This document shows, one piece after another, positions 22,279 through 23,443 of a stretch of 23,443 nucleotides of DNA (positions are counted from its first letter, which is position 1; each line of letters starts with the position of its first letter). The position numbers and the translations under genes are program-made. Below the pieces are notes generated by a model that saw only the letters and a program-made list of their open reading frames with translations, was not told the DNA's origin and ran no database searches. This DNA is from T3Sed10-241 sp036796255 (GTDB taxonomy: Bacteria; Bacteroidota; Bacteroidia; Flavobacteriales_D; Cryomorphaceae), in the NCBI GenBank assembly GCA_036796255.1, contig DAIRDH010000050.1:1-23443 (forward strand), in the 5' to 3' direction.

Positions 22279-23443
22279 ATGATCAAAGACCTTAAAAACA
22301 CTTTCAAGCAATCGGCCATATACGGCATGGGCAATGTGCTCGTGAAGGCCACCGGGCTGGCGCTGATGCCCATCTATCTCGAGGGTCTCGACCCGGATGA
22401 GTACGGAGCGCTGATCATTTTCGAAGTGCTCACGCAGTTTATGGTTGGGGTGTTTTCCTTCCGTTTGCAGAGCAGTCTGCTGCGTTTTGGCAGCGAGCTT
22501 GCACCGGGCAAGGCGCAGAAGAAAATCTACTACACGGCCACCATCAGCATGCTTGCAGTGGCCACACTGGTGTTTTTGGCCTTTTTGCCGACAGGCGGAT
22601 GGATGAGCCGCTTCCTCTTTGAGGACAGCTCCTATGCCTACTACTTCCCCATACTCTTTGGTTCCATTGCCTTTGAAATGCTGGCCCTGATGCCCATGCA
22701 ACTCTTCAGGCTGCAGGAAAGGCCCCTGGCGTTTATCGCGTTTTTGGCTTTGAAGTTGGTATGCATGCTTGGCTTTGTGAGTTACTTCGTGCTGGTTGAA
22801 GACATGGGGGTGTACGGCGCTATACTCGGTATTTTTTGGGCCAATGCCGTGATGCTTATCGCTACTTTGCCCGCCCAGATTCGCAACATGTATCCGGAGT
22901 TTGACCGGCAGGCAGCTGTGGAAATGTTTCGCTTTGGCGCCCCGCTCATTTTCACTTCCATTTCGGCCATTTTGCTCAGCATTGGCGACAGGGTGATTAT
23001 CAAAATTTTTGGGGAGCTCTCTGAAGTCGGGGTTTATGGGGCGGCTTACAAAATAGGCAGCGTGGTAAACCTGCTTGTTATCAACAGCTTTACCATGGGC
23101 TTTCTGCCCATTGCGTTTAAGAAGTTCAATGAACCTGGTTTCCAGCGGTTTTTTTCAAAAACGCTGACCTATTTTACCATAGTGACCGTGGTCTTCACAT
23201 TGGGCATTTCTCTGTTCAGCAAGGAGCTCATTAAAATACTCAGCCCCGATAAACCCGAGTACTGGATCGCGGTGATCCTCGTGCCCTTCATTGCTTTTTC
23301 CTTTGTATTCAAGGCCATTCAGTTTTTCATCTCACTCACCTTCCACTTCACCAAGCGCACCCGCTACGACGCCATTGTCACCATGGCGGGCTTTGGGTTT
23401 AACATCGCGCTCAATTTTGCCCTCATTCCATTTTACGGCATGT
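22279..23443 (+). CDS. Polysaccharide flippase (Wzx / oligosaccharide flippase family), partial
   Basis: An open frame of 388 codons runs off the window end. It starts MIKDLKNTFKQSAIYGMGNVLVKATGLALMPIYL, the classic opening of Wzx-like members of the MVF/MOP exporter superfamily. Hydrophobic helices recur through VLTQFMVGVFSF, ATISMLAVATLVFLAFL, FIAFLALKLVCMLGFVSYFV and FGAPLIFTSISAILLSIGDRVII; the last, with GDR, is a family feature. About 100 residues of a typical 480-500 are missing. It probably moves a lipid-linked sugar unit across the inner membrane for capsule or O-antigen assembly. This fits the GT4 transferase in the same window, although they are not adjacent. It is 37 bp downstream of the small membrane gene. 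Confidence 0.88.
   Translation, partial: MIKDLKNTFKQSAIYGMGNVLVKATGLALMPIYLEGLDPDEYGALIIFEVLTQFMVGVFSFRLQSSLLRFGSELAPGKAQKKIYYTATISMLAVATLVFLAFLPTGGWMSRFLFEDSSYAYYFPILFGSIAFEMLALMPMQLFRLQERPLAFIAFLALKLVCMLGFVSYFVLVEDMGVYGAILGIFWANAVMLIATLPAQIRNMYPEFDRQAAVEMFRFGAPLIFTSISAILLSIGDRVIIKIFGELSEVGVYGAAYKIGSVVNLLVINSFTMGFLPIAFKKFNEPGFQRFFSKTLTYFTIVTVVFTLGISLFSKELIKILSPDKPEYWIAVILVPFIAFSFVFKAIQFFISLTFHFTKRTRYDAIVTMAGFGFNIALNFALIPFYGM

Overview
The window looks like a chromosomal segment of a Bacteroidetes, most likely a Flavobacteriales-type bacterium. Evidence for this: a fused lpxC-fabZ gene in an lpxD-lpxC/fabZ-lpxA-efp operon; a PorX-type response regulator with a PglZ domain; two secreted proteins with type IX secretion (T9SS) C-terminal sorting domains; many promoters carrying the Bacteroidetes -7 box TAnnTTTG; and starts without strong Shine-Dalgarno sequences, several of them GTG or TTG.

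Layout. 1-7677 is core sequence: a partial rlmH (minus), a small secreted protein resembling DUF4783 (plus), a GT4 glycosyltransferase (minus), a secreted glucosaminidase with LysM domains (minus), a PLP-dependent ACC-deaminase/D-cysteine-desulfhydrase-like enzyme (minus), rnhB (plus), and a 918-residue membrane-anchored protein with a propeller-like C-terminus (plus). 7687-7786 is a run of 100 N. Identical 55-bp sequences sit on both sides of it, so it is probably a scaffolding artefact. 7842-12540 is a visibly more A+T-rich accessory island. It holds long gene-less stretches with dispersed repeats, a two-gene operon of T9SS cargo proteins, remnants of 3' gene ends, and a hicB-hicA toxin-antitoxin module. 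12541-18449 (minus) is an HD-domain phosphohydrolase followed by lpxD, lpxC/fabZ, lpxA, an orphan ABC ATPase and efp, closed by a clear intrinsic terminator. 18533-23443 (plus) is porX, tsaE, alanine dehydrogenase, a small membrane protein and a partial Wzx/MATE-like flippase.

How the genes work together. The lpx block makes the first acyl-chain steps of lipid A and, through FabZ, feeds fatty-acid elongation. The glycosyltransferase and flippase fit surface polysaccharide synthesis. PorX is known in relatives to control T9SS expression, and two likely T9SS clients sit about 8 kb away. The rest is housekeeping for translation and genome upkeep (rlmH, efp, tsaE, rnhB).

The most unusual part is the island. 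A degraded copy of the 3' end of the 918-residue gene, with the same AAAGTT-rich tail, recurs at 11227-11328. A third AAAGTT tail lies at 12159-12202. The T9SS pair and the hicBA pair are therefore each bracketed by copies of one repeat, which suggests cassette gain by recombination between repeats. I found no transposase, integrase, tRNA, rRNA or CRISPR array.
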